Origin: Salinicola halophyticus | GTDB lineage: Bacteria; Pseudomonadota; Gammaproteobacteria; Pseudomonadales; Halomonadaceae | Length of the DNA stretch: 64,000 bases | Assembly (NCBI RefSeq): GCF_003206695.1 | Contig: NZ_PZJN01000006.1 | Span: 362,904-426,903 of the forward strand | Reading direction: 5' to 3' | Part shown: positions 1 to 9,270 of the stretch, in pieces | Numbering within the stretch: the stretch's first letter is position 1 | How the letters are laid out: every line of letters begins with the position of its first letter | Position numbers and translations under genes: made by a program | Notes under the pieces: generated by a model | What the model saw: only the letters and a program-made list of their open reading frames with translations | Databases searched by the model: none | What the model was told of the DNA's origin: nothing

Positions 1-10
1 GTGGCGTTGT

Positions 11-42
11 CGTTGATACGAGCTGAAGCCGTTGATACGAGC
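11..42. repeat. Two direct copies of a 13-bp sequence downstream of rhlE
   Basis: CGTTGATACGAGC occurs at 11-23 and again at 30-42, a 19-bp period. It lies just past the 3' end of rhlE. It is one of many short tandem repeats found at gene borders in this window. Confidence 0.6.
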
Positions 43-70
43 GGCAACGTCTAACTTTCAGACGTTGCCG
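42..70 (-). terminator. Hairpin enclosing the rhlE stop codon
   Basis: A perfect 11-bp inverted repeat (CGGCAACGTCT at 42-52, complement at 60-70) has a 7-nt loop. The rhlE stop codon (58-60 on the minus strand) lies at the loop edge. No T-run follows, so this may be a 3'-end stabilising hairpin or a factor-assisted terminator rather than a classic intrinsic terminator. Confidence 0.45.
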
Positions 71-1506
71 TTGGGCGTGCCGCCGCCGCTGCGACGCTGG
101 CCACCACCCGAGCGCTGGCGACGTTGCGCCGGGGCCTCGCTGTTGCGATTGGCGCCGTCCCGGTTGCCGTTGGCATCGCCGCGCTGGCCTGAGGAGGAAC
201 CGCGCCCGCCGCCATTGCCGCGTCCGCCCGTATTACCGCGGCCACCGGCGTTGCTGGTGCGTCCGCCACCGTTGCTGCGTCGCTGACCGTTGCCGCCATC
301 GCCGCGACGCTGGCCACCGCGAGGTTGGCGGTCATCGTTCTCGTCGACCTTGGGGCCGCCGCCGGGCGTCGGTTCGAAACCTTCCACCGTCTGGCTGTTC
401 AAACGCTGACTGATCAGCCGCTCGATGCCGGCCAGCTCCTTCTTCTCATCCAGGCTGACCAGCGATACGGCCTGACCGCTGGCGCCGGCGCGGCCGGTAC
501 GACCGATACGGTGAACGTAGTCTTCCGCCACGTTGGGCAGCTCGAAGTTGACGACCTGCGGCAGCTGGTCGATATCCAGCCCGCGGGCGGCAATATCGGT
601 AGCGATCAGCGCACGAATACCGCCGCTCTTGAAGGAGGCCAGCGCCTGGGTCCGCGCGTTCTGGCTCTTGTTGCCGTGAATCGCCGCAGCCTCGATACCC
701 TGACCCTCGAGATACTTGGTCAGGCGATTGGCGCCGTGCTTGGTGCGGGTGAAGACCAGCACCTGCTGCCACTGATGGGTCTGGATCAGGTGCGACAGCA
801 AGGCCGGCTTGCGGCTCTTGTCCACCGGATGAACCCACTGGGTCACCGTGGCGGCAGCGGCGTTGCGCGGCGTGACCGACAGCTCGACCGGATCGTTGAC
901 CATGCCCTTGGCAAGGTTGCGGATCTCGTTGGAGAACGTCGCCGAGAACAGCAGGTTCTGACGCTGCTTGGGCAGCACCGCCAGAATCTTGCGGATATCG
1001 TGGATGAAGCCCATGTCGAGCATGCGATCCGCTTCATCGAGCACCAGCACTTCGAGCTTGTCGAAGCGAACCATTTTCTGCTGATAGAGATCGAGCAGGC
1101 GGCCAGGCGTGGCAACGAGAATGTCGACGCCCTGGCGCAGGGTAGCGATCTGCGGGTTGATCTTGACCCCGCCAAAGACCACGGCGCTTTTCAGTGACAG
1201 ATGTTTGCCATAGGTCGCCACGCTCTCGCCGACCTGAGCAGCGAGCTCTCGGGTCGGGGTCAGAATCAGGGCACGGACCGGAATCTGTGAACCGCCCTGG
1301 GGGCGTTCACCTTGAGACAGACGGTGCAGGATCGGCAGGGTGAAACCTGCCGTCTTGCCGGTACCCGTCTGTGCGGCCGCCATGACATCTCTTCCCTCGA
1401 GGACGGCGGGAATCGCCTGTGACTGAATCGGGGAAGGGGTGTCGTAGCCTTGTTCGGCAACGACTTTCAGCAACGGGGCACTAAGGCCCAGTGAGGCAAA
1501 ACTCAT
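58..1506 (-). CDS. rhlE: DEAD-box ATP-dependent RNA helicase, RhlE type
   Basis: This is an RNA helicase that unwinds short RNA duplexes in ribosome assembly and mRNA turnover in the cytoplasm. The 482-residue product has the Q motif near residue 27, Walker A AQTGTGKT at 45-52, DEAD at 157-160, SAT at 188-190 and HRIGRTGR near 330. From about residue 395 to the end is a low-complexity Gly/Arg/Asn tail rich in RGG-like repeats, a typical RNA-binding extension. RhlE and related helicases share this core, so the symbol is by best fit. The long upstream region (1507-1886) could hold a 5' leader. The stop codon sits in a hairpin. Confidence 0.93.
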   Translation of the reverse strand: MSFASLGLSAPLLKVVAEQGYDTPSPIQSQAIPAVLEGRDVMAAAQTGTGKTAGFTLPILHRLSQGERPQGGSQIPVRALILTPTRELAAQVGESVATYGKHLSLKSAVVFGGVKINPQIATLRQGVDILVATPGRLLDLYQQKMVRFDKLEVLVLDEADRMLDMGFIHDIRKILAVLPKQRQNLLFSATFSNEIRNLAKGMVNDPVELSVTPRNAAAATVTQWVHPVDKSRKPALLSHLIQTHQWQQVLVFTRTKHGANRLTKYLEGQGIEAAAIHGNKSQNARTQALASFKSGGIRALIATDIAARGLDIDQLPQVVNFELPNVAEDYVHRIGRTGRAGASGQAVSLVSLDEKKELAGIERLISQRLNSQTVEGFEPTPGGGPKVDENDDRQPRGGQRRGDGGNGQRRSNGGGRTSNAGGRGNTGGRGNGGGRGSSSGQRGDANGNRDGANRNSEAPAQRRQRSGGGQRRSGGGTPNGNV

Positions 1507-1886
1507 TCGGAATTCTCTAGGTCGCGGCGATTGGCGAAGCGAAGCGGCTACGCTCTACCGGGGAATGCCAGTGCTGGCTGATGCGCCTGGAGGCGACAAA
1601 AAGGAGGGTCGTCGACTTTTTCAGCTTCGCGTGACGACGGTCAGACAGATAACGGCAATGGGCACGCAGCTTAACGCATGTGCGGGCCCGCCGCCATCCG
1701 ATACTGCGACTATCGTAGAATGGCGTTCGCCATCGGTTTCATGGCGACTCAGATTATTGCAGCGCCTGCCCGCTAGCCTCCAGCCGAAGTAAGGACTGAC
1801 TGGGGTGGTGGGATGTCGCCCCGTTCAGCGCGGGCTATGCTGGATAGCGCGCCATCTGGATTTTCAGCACGAACAGGAGAGCGACC
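1507..1886. other. Intergenic region between divergent rhlE and VOC genes
   Basis: This 380-bp region separates divergently transcribed genes and must contain both promoters. A short open frame at 1565-1792 has no recognisable motif and no convincing ribosome site, so it is not called a gene. A small inverted repeat (ATGGCG..CGCCAT) lies near 1720. I see no terminator or confident promoter hexamers. Confidence 0.5.
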
Positions 1887-2261
1887 ATGCACAGGAGTCG
1901 TCTGGCGGCACTGGTCATCGATAGCCAGCGCGAAGAGAAATCGTCGGCCATCGATTTCTGGGCCGGGGCACTGGGTTGGCCCGGCCACGAGACCGACGAG
2001 AAATACGGCAAGCTGGCCACGCCGTCCGATCAACCTGATGTACTGATCCAGCAGGTCGATCATCCCAGCCGCGTTCACCTGGATATCGAAACCGACGATA
2101 TCGATGCCGAAGTGGCCAGACTGGAGAAGCTGGGGGCGACGGTCGTAGAGCGTCTGGAGCGCTGGACTGTCATGGAAGCCCCCACCGGCCATCGGTTCTG
2201 CGTCGTCCATCCGCAGCGGTCGGATTTCGACGTGGCCGACAGCGTCAACGTCTGGCCCTGA
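1887..2261 (+). CDS. VOC (glyoxalase/bleomycin-resistance fold) family protein
   Basis: This is a single 124-residue VOC domain with a beta-alpha-beta-beta-beta layout. The stretch SRVHLDIETDDID, the block HRFCVVHP near the C-terminus and the alternating hydrophobic strands are typical of small stand-alone VOC proteins. Members bind a metal and act as dioxygenases, glyoxalases or drug-binding proteins; the substrate cannot be read from sequence. The start is supported by AGGAGAG six bases upstream of ATG 1887. Confidence 0.8.
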   Translation: MHRSRLAALVIDSQREEKSSAIDFWAGALGWPGHETDEKYGKLATPSDQPDVLIQQVDHPSRVHLDIETDDIDAEVARLEKLGATVVERLERWTVMEAPTGHRFCVVHPQRSDFDVADSVNVWP

Positions 2262-2339
2262 CTTGGTCGCCAGCGGGTTATGGGGTAGCGTCGACGTTGG
2301 ATTCGGTCGATAAACCCGATAATGAACAAGGAGATAATG

Positions 2340-3506
2340 ATGACCACCTCGACGCGTCGCTGGCTTCTGGCCTGCGGTGTCAGCCTGTTGCTGCCGGTCA
2401 GCGTGACTCAGGCCGCCGATTCAGCGCCGGCCAGTAGCGGCGAACCCCAGGGCTCGACGCTGTGCACCAAGATTCCGATTCCCTGTGACGCGGTCATCGC
2501 CCATCGGGGGGCTTCCTACCAGGCGCCGGAATCGACCCGGCCCGCCTATCTTCTGGCGCGGGACCTGGGGGTCGATTATCTCGAGCTGGATCTGCAGCGA
2601 ACGAAAGATGGCGTGCTGGTGGCCGTCCATGACAATACCCTGGGGCGCAATACCAACGTCGCCGAGGTGTTCCCTGACCGGGCCGATGCGCCGGTGTCGA
2701 GTTTCACGCTCGACGAACTCAAGCAGCTCGATGCCGGCAGCTGGTTCAACGCGAGCTATCCTGACCGTGCTCGCGACAGTTATTCGGGTCTCGAAATATT
2801 GACGCTGGATGAGGTGATCGACATCGCCGAAGGCGGCGACAACCATCCCGGACTCTATATCGAGACCAAGGTGCCCGAGCAGTTTCCGGGCATCGAGGAG
2901 GACCTGCGCAAGAAGCTTCAGTCGCGGGGCTGGTTGGGAGATGAAGCGAAATCCCGTCCGGCGGCGAAGAAGGGAGCCGTCAACGTGGGTGACACGCCGG
3001 GTCGTGTGGTAATGCAGACCTTTTCCAAGGCAAGCCTGAAAGCGTTGGAAACGTCCATGCCGGATGTGCCTCGCGTGTTGCTGCTGTGGCTAGGCAAGGG
3101 CGGTATCGAGGCCGCACCAGGCAAGCCGCAGGGTGACGACGAGAGCACGGCCGATTACTACGCCCGTCAGCAGGTCGCTTCACCTGAGGCGTATCGATCC
3201 TGGCTCGACTTCGCCAAGGATCATGGCGCGATCGGACTCGGTCCGTCGGCCGTGCAGTCGGAGCACGACGGCAATTTCAGCAGCCAGTTCAGCTATATGG
3301 ACCTGGCCGAACCCTGGATGATCGGCATGGCCCACGATGATGGCATGCTGGTACACCTCTACACGGTCGACGAACCGGCGGACTTCGAACGCTATCAGCA
3401 GCGCGGCGTCGATGGTTTCTTCACCAACCGGGCCGAACGGCTGCTGGAATTTTACGGTCACCCGACTCAGGACCAGGACGCCATTCTGAAGCGTCACGGC
3501 TACTGA
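2340..3506 (+). CDS. Periplasmic glycerophosphodiester phosphodiesterase
   Basis: It hydrolyses glycerophosphodiesters to sn-glycerol 3-phosphate and an alcohol. The N-terminus is a Sec signal (Arg-rich start, hydrophobic core, cleavage near TQA-AD). The GDPD signature follows: AHRGASYQAPEST with the catalytic His, ELDLQRTKDGVLVAVHD with metal ligands and second His, and a C-terminal VDGFFTN block. AAGGAG at 2328-2333 favours ATG 2340 (or 2337) over the upstream ATG at 2322, which would overlap that site. At about 388 residues it is close to GlpQ in length. No glycerol-phosphate transporter lies nearby. Confidence 0.9.
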   Translation: MTTSTRRWLLACGVSLLLPVSVTQAADSAPASSGEPQGSTLCTKIPIPCDAVIAHRGASYQAPESTRPAYLLARDLGVDYLELDLQRTKDGVLVAVHDNTLGRNTNVAEVFPDRADAPVSSFTLDELKQLDAGSWFNASYPDRARDSYSGLEILTLDEVIDIAEGGDNHPGLYIETKVPEQFPGIEEDLRKKLQSRGWLGDEAKSRPAAKKGAVNVGDTPGRVVMQTFSKASLKALETSMPDVPRVLLLWLGKGGIEAAPGKPQGDDESTADYYARQQVASPEAYRSWLDFAKDHGAIGLGPSAVQSEHDGNFSSQFSYMDLAEPWMIGMAHDDGMLVHLYTVDEPADFERYQQRGVDGFFTNRAERLLEFYGHPTQDQDAILKRHGY

Positions 3507-3580
3507 GCCAGTTTTGGCAGCGTGTGTCGGCGTAGCATCGGCGCCGGACATCTCTATTTATCGATTGAAGGATTGGAATC

Positions 3581-3871
3581 ATGAGCTCCTCGCGCCCACA
3601 GGCCCAGCCCAGCGTCCAGGTGGACAATGACCGGGTCCGGGTCACCGAATGGCGATTTTCTCCCGGCGCCGAAACCGGCTGGCACGCGCATGACTGCGAC
3701 TATGTGGTGGTGCCGCAGACCACCGGCAAGCTCGAACTCGAGACGCTGGACGGCCATACGTTCTCGACCTTGGAAGCCGGCGTTTCCTACTATCGAGACA
3801 AGGGCGCCGAGCACAACGTGGTCAACGCCAACGATTTCGAATTCGTCTTCGTCGAGATCGAGATCAAGTAG
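3581..3871 (+). CDS. Small single-domain cupin protein
   Basis: The 96-residue protein has one cupin barrel. The metal-binding motif 1 is [12 protein letters not shown] and a degenerate motif 2 is [12 protein letters not shown], giving three His ligands. Such proteins may be small oxygenases, isomerases or sensors. AAGGAT precedes the ATG at 3581. The inverted repeat at 3911-3941 separates it from the next gene. The substrate is unknown. Confidence 0.82.
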   Translation: MSSSRPQAQPSVQVDNDRVRVTEWRFSPGAETGWHAHDCDYVVVPQTTGKLELETLDGHTFSTLEAGVSYYRDKGAEHNVVNANDFEFVFVEIEIK

Positions 3872-3910
3872 CTCGCTCATGTCGCCAGACAATGGCGCTG
3901 CCTCGATCCG

Positions 3911-3941
3911 TGGAGGATAATTGCGGGTCGGTTATCCTCCA
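3911..3941. promoter_or_regulatory. Perfect 10-bp inverted repeat upstream of the His-rich SEC-C gene
   Basis: TGGAGGATAA at 3911-3920 is mirrored exactly at 3932-3941 across an 11-nt spacer. There is no T-run, so an intrinsic terminator for the cupin gene is unlikely. It ends 19 bp before ATG 3961, so it could be an operator or a leader hairpin. It does not match the Zur consensus I know. Confidence 0.45.
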
Positions 3942-3960
3942 TTCATTACGGTATCGCGTT

Positions 3961-4209
3961 ATGACTCAGCCCCACGTCCACGGCCCGGACTGCCAGCACG
4001 ATCACGATCACGATCACAGCCACGATCATAGCCACGACCACAGCCACGTTCATGATCAGGATGGCTCTGGTCACGTTCATGGCCCGCACTGCCAGCATCA
4101 TCACCACGAAGCGCAAGCGCCGGTGCGCAATGCGATGAAGGACATCGGCCGCAATGACCCTTGCCCCTGCGGCAGCGGCAAGAAGTTCAAGAAGTGCCAT
4201 GCCGGCTAG
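3961..4209 (+). CDS. His-rich SEC-C motif protein (probable metal-binding protein)
   Basis: The 82-residue product has two parts. Residues 1-48 or so carry dense His-Asp and His-Ser repeats plus two HGPxCQHxHH-type clusters, giving about 20 His. The C-terminus is a SEC-C zinc motif ([17 protein letters not shown]). Poly-His stretches of this kind are seen in zinc and nickel chaperones and storage proteins; SEC-C binds zinc. The start at 3961 is chosen because it opens directly into the His-rich region. The upstream in-frame codons read through the inverted repeat and look non-coding. Confidence 0.8.
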   Translation: MTQPHVHGPDCQHDHDHDHSHDHSHDHSHVHDQDGSGHVHGPHCQHHHHEAQAPVRNAMKDIGRNDPCPCGSGKKFKKCHAG

Positions 4210-4267
4210 CAAGAATTACCCCATAGGTTCTCCATCGATATAAATCCAAAACGATCCGGGAGATAGC

Positions 4268-5461
4268 ATGAGTACAGTGACGTGCTCGAACGAGCGATAT
4301 GACATCACCTGCGACTGGCTGGCCGGGCAGCAGTCGCAGATGGTTGAGTCCCTGAAGACGCTGGTGAACATCGACTCCAACAGTTACGACAAGGCCGGCA
4401 CCGATGCGGTGGCGGATGTCATCGTCGAGTGGCTGGAGGCTGACGGGATTGCCGTGACGCGGACGCCGCGGCCGGACGCCGGCGATATTCTCGAGGCGTG
4501 GCTGGAGGGGGATGGCAGCGATGCGAGCGCCGGTCATGTGCTGATGATGGGGCATCGCGATACGGTGTTTCCGACCGGCACGGTCGCCGAGCGTGGCTAC
4601 ACCCGGCAGGGCGATACCGCGTTCGGCCCCGGCGTTGCCGACATGAAATCGGGGCTGGTGCTCAATATCTTCGTGCTGCGGGCGCTCAAGCGCCTGTCGC
4701 CGTTGCCCTTCCCGGTGCGTGCACTATTCACCGCAGACGAGGAAATCGGCTCCCGCGACGGTACCGCCTTCATTCGCGAAGCGGCCAGTGGTGCACGGGC
4801 CGTGCTCAACGCCGAACCGGGCCGTATCAGCGGCAACGTGGTCACCGGCCGCAAGGGCGGAGCAGCCTTTCTGATCGAAGTGACCGGCAAGGCGGCGCAC
4901 TCCGGTGTCAGTCATGCGGATGGCGCCAGCGCCATCGAAGCGCTGGCGCGCAAGATCGTCAAGCTGCATGCGCTGACCGATTACGAGAGCGGTGTGACCA
5001 CCAACGTCGGCCTGATCGAAGGCGGTGTATCGCGCAATACCGTCGCGCCTGCGGCAACGGCACAGCTGGATACGCGCTTCGTCACCAACGAGCAACGCGC
5101 CAATCTGCTGGCGGCGATCGAGACGATCATCGCCGAGGAGGAGGTGCCGGGGACTCAGGCGACGATTCGCCAGACCTCCGGCTTCCTGCCGATGGAGCCC
5201 GCCATGAGCGAGGCCCTGTTTGCGCGTTATCGGGTCCAGGCCGAGAAGCTGGGCTTCAGCGTCGGCGGCGAATTCACCGGCGGCTGTTCGGATGCCGGTA
5301 CCACGGCAAGCCTGGGCATCCCCACGCTCTGCGGCACCGGCCCGGTCGGCGCCAAGATGCACACCGACGACGAATATTGTCGGCTCGAAACGTTCGTGCC
5401 GCGGGCCCAGGCGGTGGCGGCGACGATTCTGGATCTAGCGGCAGAAGCCTCTCCGAAATGA
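4268..5461 (+). CDS. M20 family metallopeptidase (glutamate carboxypeptidase-like)
   Basis: This is a 397-residue di-zinc exopeptidase of the M20/CPG2 group, which removes C-terminal residues (often glutamate) or deacylates amino acids. Metal and catalytic residues are visible in GHRDTVFP (His and Asp), GVADMKSG (bridging Asp), ADEEIGS (general-base Glu plus ligand Glu) and KMHTDDE near the C-terminus. A dimerisation lid with GKAAHSGV lies between. No signal peptide is visible, so it is cytoplasmic. Its stop overlaps the next start (ATGA), implying coupling with the GFA gene. Confidence 0.88.
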   Translation: MSTVTCSNERYDITCDWLAGQQSQMVESLKTLVNIDSNSYDKAGTDAVADVIVEWLEADGIAVTRTPRPDAGDILEAWLEGDGSDASAGHVLMMGHRDTVFPTGTVAERGYTRQGDTAFGPGVADMKSGLVLNIFVLRALKRLSPLPFPVRALFTADEEIGSRDGTAFIREAASGARAVLNAEPGRISGNVVTGRKGGAAFLIEVTGKAAHSGVSHADGASAIEALARKIVKLHALTDYESGVTTNVGLIEGGVSRNTVAPAATAQLDTRFVTNEQRANLLAAIETIIAEEEVPGTQATIRQTSGFLPMEPAMSEALFARYRVQAEKLGFSVGGEFTGGCSDAGTTASLGIPTLCGTGPVGAKMHTDDEYCRLETFVPRAQAVAATILDLAAEASPK

Positions 5462-5874
5462 CTAGGGCCATGAAGCCTTCAGCCAGTCGGCAGGCGAGCT
5501 GTGCCTGCGGTCAGTTGACGCTCGAGGCCAGCGGCGAACCGATTCGGATCTCGGTTTGCCACTGTCAGGCGTGTCAACGTCGCAGCGGGGCGCCGTTCGC
5601 GGCTCAGGCGCGCTATTGCCGGGCCAGGGTGTGGCTCGACGGAGAGTACAAGACGTTCGTCCGCGTCGCCGATAGCGGCAATGAGGTGACGGCGCATTTC
5701 TGCCCGCACTGTGGTTCGACGCTCTGCTATTGGCTAGCCGTCGATCCAGACGTCCTGGCCGTCGCCATCGGGGCGTTCGGAGACTCCGACTTTCCGCCGC
5801 CGAACTTTTCGATGCACGACGATCAGCGCTACGCCTGGATCGATCTGCCCGCCTCGACCCAGCGTCAGAACTAG
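5458..5874 (+). CDS. GFA family zinc-binding protein
   Basis: The 138-residue protein matches the GFA (glutathione-dependent formaldehyde-activating) fold. Zinc ligands appear as SCACGQ near the start, VCHCQACQRRSG about 25 residues later and HFCPHCGSTL near residue 82. Most GFA proteins have not been shown to act on formaldehyde, so the reaction is unknown. ATG 5458 overlaps the TGA of the upstream peptidase; an alternative in-frame ATG is at 5470. The long open frame extending upstream is a shadow of the peptidase gene. Confidence 0.85.
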   Translation: MTRAMKPSASRQASCACGQLTLEASGEPIRISVCHCQACQRRSGAPFAAQARYCRARVWLDGEYKTFVRVADSGNEVTAHFCPHCGSTLCYWLAVDPDVLAVAIGAFGDSDFPPPNFSMHDDQRYAWIDLPASTQRQN

Positions 5875-5894
5875 CCCACCGATGTGGCCCAAGC

Positions 5895-6989
<1,095 letters not shown>

Positions 6990-7110
6990 TCATCATGTGC
7001 CTCTGCTACCATCGTCGCCATTCAATTGGCTTCGGCGCGCCGAGATCGGTGCCGAGCTATCGTTTCGTTGCCGAGGGGGCGATCGCCAGCGCGGTCGAAT
7101 CAGAGAGTCC

Positions 7111-7488
7111 ATGAAATCACGTTCCGGCGATACCGGTTTTCGCCACCTGTTTCACTCCACGGGCTACTCGTTGAAGGGGCTGGTTGCCGCCTTCCGCAAC
7201 GAGGCTGCCTTTCGCCAGGAGGTGGCGCTCTGCGTCATCCTGGTGCCGTTGGCCTACTGGATCGGCAAGAATCCCGTCGAATGGCTGGTGCTGGTCGGCA
7301 GTTGCGTCTTCGTGCTGATCGTCGAACTGCTCAACAGTGCCGTGGAGACGGTCGTCGACCGAATCGGTCCCGAACACCACGAGCTTTCCGGTCGCGCCAA
7401 GGATATTGGCTCGGCTGCGGTCATGCTGGCGTTGGGGATGGCGGCGGTGACTTGGGGCCTGCTGGCGTACCAGAAGTTTTTCGGTTGA
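7111..7488 (+). CDS. dgkA: Diacylglycerol kinase (DgkA)
   Basis: This small integral membrane kinase recycles diacylglycerol from membrane-derived oligosaccharide and LPS assembly to phosphatidate. The 125-residue protein has an N-terminal amphipathic segment, three hydrophobic helices and the diagnostic ELLNSAVETVVDR motif with catalytic Glu residues, then HELSGRAKDIGSAAV. The length fits the family (about 120). AGAGAG precedes ATG 7111. The in-frame extension back to 6997 is Arg-rich and not family-like. It is divergent from pip. Confidence 0.93.
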   Translation: MKSRSGDTGFRHLFHSTGYSLKGLVAAFRNEAAFRQEVALCVILVPLAYWIGKNPVEWLVLVGSCVFVLIVELLNSAVETVVDRIGPEHHELSGRAKDIGSAAVMLALGMAAVTWGLLAYQKFFG

Positions 7489-7527
7489 TGTCGCCCAGCC
7501 CGTTATCCGCTGGCGAGTGAACAACGT

Positions 7528-8160
7528 CTAGCCTTCGGTGATCTCCGAGCCCTCCAGATCCTGCGGGGTGTCGACATCCCGCCAGATGCCGGGGTCATCG
7601 ACATCGACGAGGTGAACAGCTTCGCGATTCGCCCTCACGATGGCTCTCGCGCCGTCGCCTTCCTTCAGCTTTGCCAGCGCCGGCCAGAAGTCTCGCCCGA
7701 ACAGCACCGGGTGGCCGCGCTTCCCCTTGTGACAGGGCACGACGATACGCTCGGCACGGGCGTGTCGATTGAGTTGTGCACAGGTGGTGGCTTTCAACCA
7801 CGGCATGTCTGCCAGTACCACGGCGACAGCGACTGCGGGCTCGTCTTGCGCGATCAAATGGCGGAATGCGTCCCCGAGACTGCCGCCCAGTCCGGCGCCC
7901 GCGTGTTCTGCCTCCCACCGTCGAAGCTCGCTCTGCTCGGAGAAAGCGTTCAACGCCAACTCGATATCGTCGTCCCGACGCGTGATCAGTCGACACCGTA
8001 AATAGACCTGCAAAACCGTTGCCAGCGTCGTTTCCAGCAGGGTCCGCCCGTCAGGCAGCTCGACCCGACGCTTGTCGCTACCGAAGCGGCGGGAGACGCC
8101 GGCCGCCATGACCAGGGCAACGACATCGGGCTCTTGATGATGTGGAGACCTAGAGCTCAT
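7528..8160 (-). CDS. MobA/MocA-like nucleotidyltransferase
   Basis: This Rossmann-type nucleotidyltransferase has the signature LVMAAGVSRRFGSDKR, resembling MocA, which adds CMP to molybdopterin. It also has ADMPW and KRGHPVLFG. The 210-residue product starts at 8160, overlapping the 3' end of xdhC by 11 bp, so the two are co-translated. XdhC and MocA-type proteins act together in building the molybdenum cofactor for xanthine/aldehyde oxidases. No molybdoenzyme gene lies in this window, so its client is elsewhere. Confidence 0.82.
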   Translation of the reverse strand: MSSRSPHHQEPDVVALVMAAGVSRRFGSDKRRVELPDGRTLLETTLATVLQVYLRCRLITRRDDDIELALNAFSEQSELRRWEAEHAGAGLGGSLGDAFRHLIAQDEPAVAVAVVLADMPWLKATTCAQLNRHARAERIVVPCHKGKRGHPVLFGRDFWPALAKLKEGDGARAIVRANREAVHLVDVDDPGIWRDVDTPQDLEGSEITEG

Positions 8161-9130
8161 CCCGCCCCTTGCCGCGCCGCACGCGAAGTACGTCGGCGAC
8201 CACGGCCAGCGCGATCTCCGCGGGCGTCTTGCTGTCAAGATGGAGCCCGATCGGCATGTGGATTCGCGAAATGCCCTCATCGTCCAGGCCGCCGGAGCGC
8301 TTCAGCCGCTCGGCGCGCTTCTCGGACGTGCGTTTCGAACCCATCACGCCGATATAGAACGCCGGCGTGCGTACCGCCTCGATCATTGCCAGGTCGTCGA
8401 TGCGTGGATCGTGGGTCAGGGCGACGATAGCGGTAGCGGCGTGGGTGGCGCCGGAACCGATGAACAGTGACGGCAACACCGACTGCACCTCGACGCCCTC
8501 GACCTGGAAATCGCGGCGGGCGTCTTCTCTGGGGTCGCAGACGATCACCTCGAAGCCCAGCGTGCGCGCGAATTCGGCGCAGAAACGCGACACCGGTGAA
8601 ATGCCGGCGATGATCAGACGTAGCGCCGGACCGACGCGAAGCTGGATGATTTGGCCGTCGCGCTCGACGCGCGGACCATTCTCGCCTGCCTCGACGAAGC
8701 GCTTGCGGCCGCTCTCCAGATCGATCCGCCGTACCAGCGAGCGCTGGCCCAGCAAGGTGGCGTGAAGCACTTCCAGGTGCGTCAGCGTCTCGGCATCCGG
8801 CGTCAGTCGCTCCACCAGCACGTCGAGAATTCCGCCGCAGGGCAGCGACACCTGCGGCGATTCGTCGGCGCCCTCGCCGTAACGCACGACCGATAGCGCA
8901 GCGTCGAAATGGCCTTCGGCGATCCTGCCGAGAAAATCCTCTTCGATGCAGCCGCCGGAAAGCGAGCCGACATGGCTGCCATCCGCTTTCGCGACCAGCA
9001 TCGAGCCCGGCTCGCGCGGCGACGAGCCGAACGTCGCCAGCACGCTGCAGAGCCAGATCGGTTCGCCGGCATTGGCCCATTCGAGGGCGGCATCGATGAC
9101 TTGAAGGTCGAGATGTTGCATGGGCGTCAT
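8150..9130 (-). CDS. xdhC: XdhC family molybdenum-cofactor insertion protein
   Basis: XdhC-type proteins protect and sulfurate the molybdenum cofactor and deliver it to xanthine dehydrogenase-like enzymes. The 326-residue protein has the N-terminal XdhC/CoxI block with GSSPREPGSMLV and LSGGCIEEDF, and a C-terminal Rossmann domain with LRLIIAG, VALTHDPRIDDLAM and YIGVMGSKRTSEKR. It reads into the nucleotidyltransferase gene, forming a two-gene operon. No partner oxidoreductase subunits are adjacent. Confidence 0.9.
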   Translation of the reverse strand: MTPMQHLDLQVIDAALEWANAGEPIWLCSVLATFGSSPREPGSMLVAKADGSHVGSLSGGCIEEDFLGRIAEGHFDAALSVVRYGEGADESPQVSLPCGGILDVLVERLTPDAETLTHLEVLHATLLGQRSLVRRIDLESGRKRFVEAGENGPRVERDGQIIQLRVGPALRLIIAGISPVSRFCAEFARTLGFEVIVCDPREDARRDFQVEGVEVQSVLPSLFIGSGATHAATAIVALTHDPRIDDLAMIEAVRTPAFYIGVMGSKRTSEKRAERLKRSGGLDDEGISRIHMPIGLHLDSKTPAEIALAVVADVLRVRRGKGRDEL

Positions 9131-9270
9131 CTGTTGGGGTCAGTGAAATATCCTGACGCGGTAGTGAATCGATGCTGTGTAGAGTAATCGATACCGACGA
9201 CAGGAAGAGAGAGGTTCGCGACTACCATGACCGTTTCGTAGGATCGGGCAAGCATTCCGCAGATTCTGGT

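Noticed and set aside
325-1197. 290-codon open frame opposite rhlE
   Set aside because: It is fully antisense to a clear helicase gene, has no motif and arises from GC-rich codon usage.
4498-5457. Long upstream extension of the GFA gene
   Set aside because: The residues are an out-of-frame shadow of the M20 peptidase; the GFA family starts at 5458.
7528-9130. Complete xanthine dehydrogenase locus
   Set aside because: Only xdhC and a MocA-like gene are present; no molybdoenzyme subunits are in the window.
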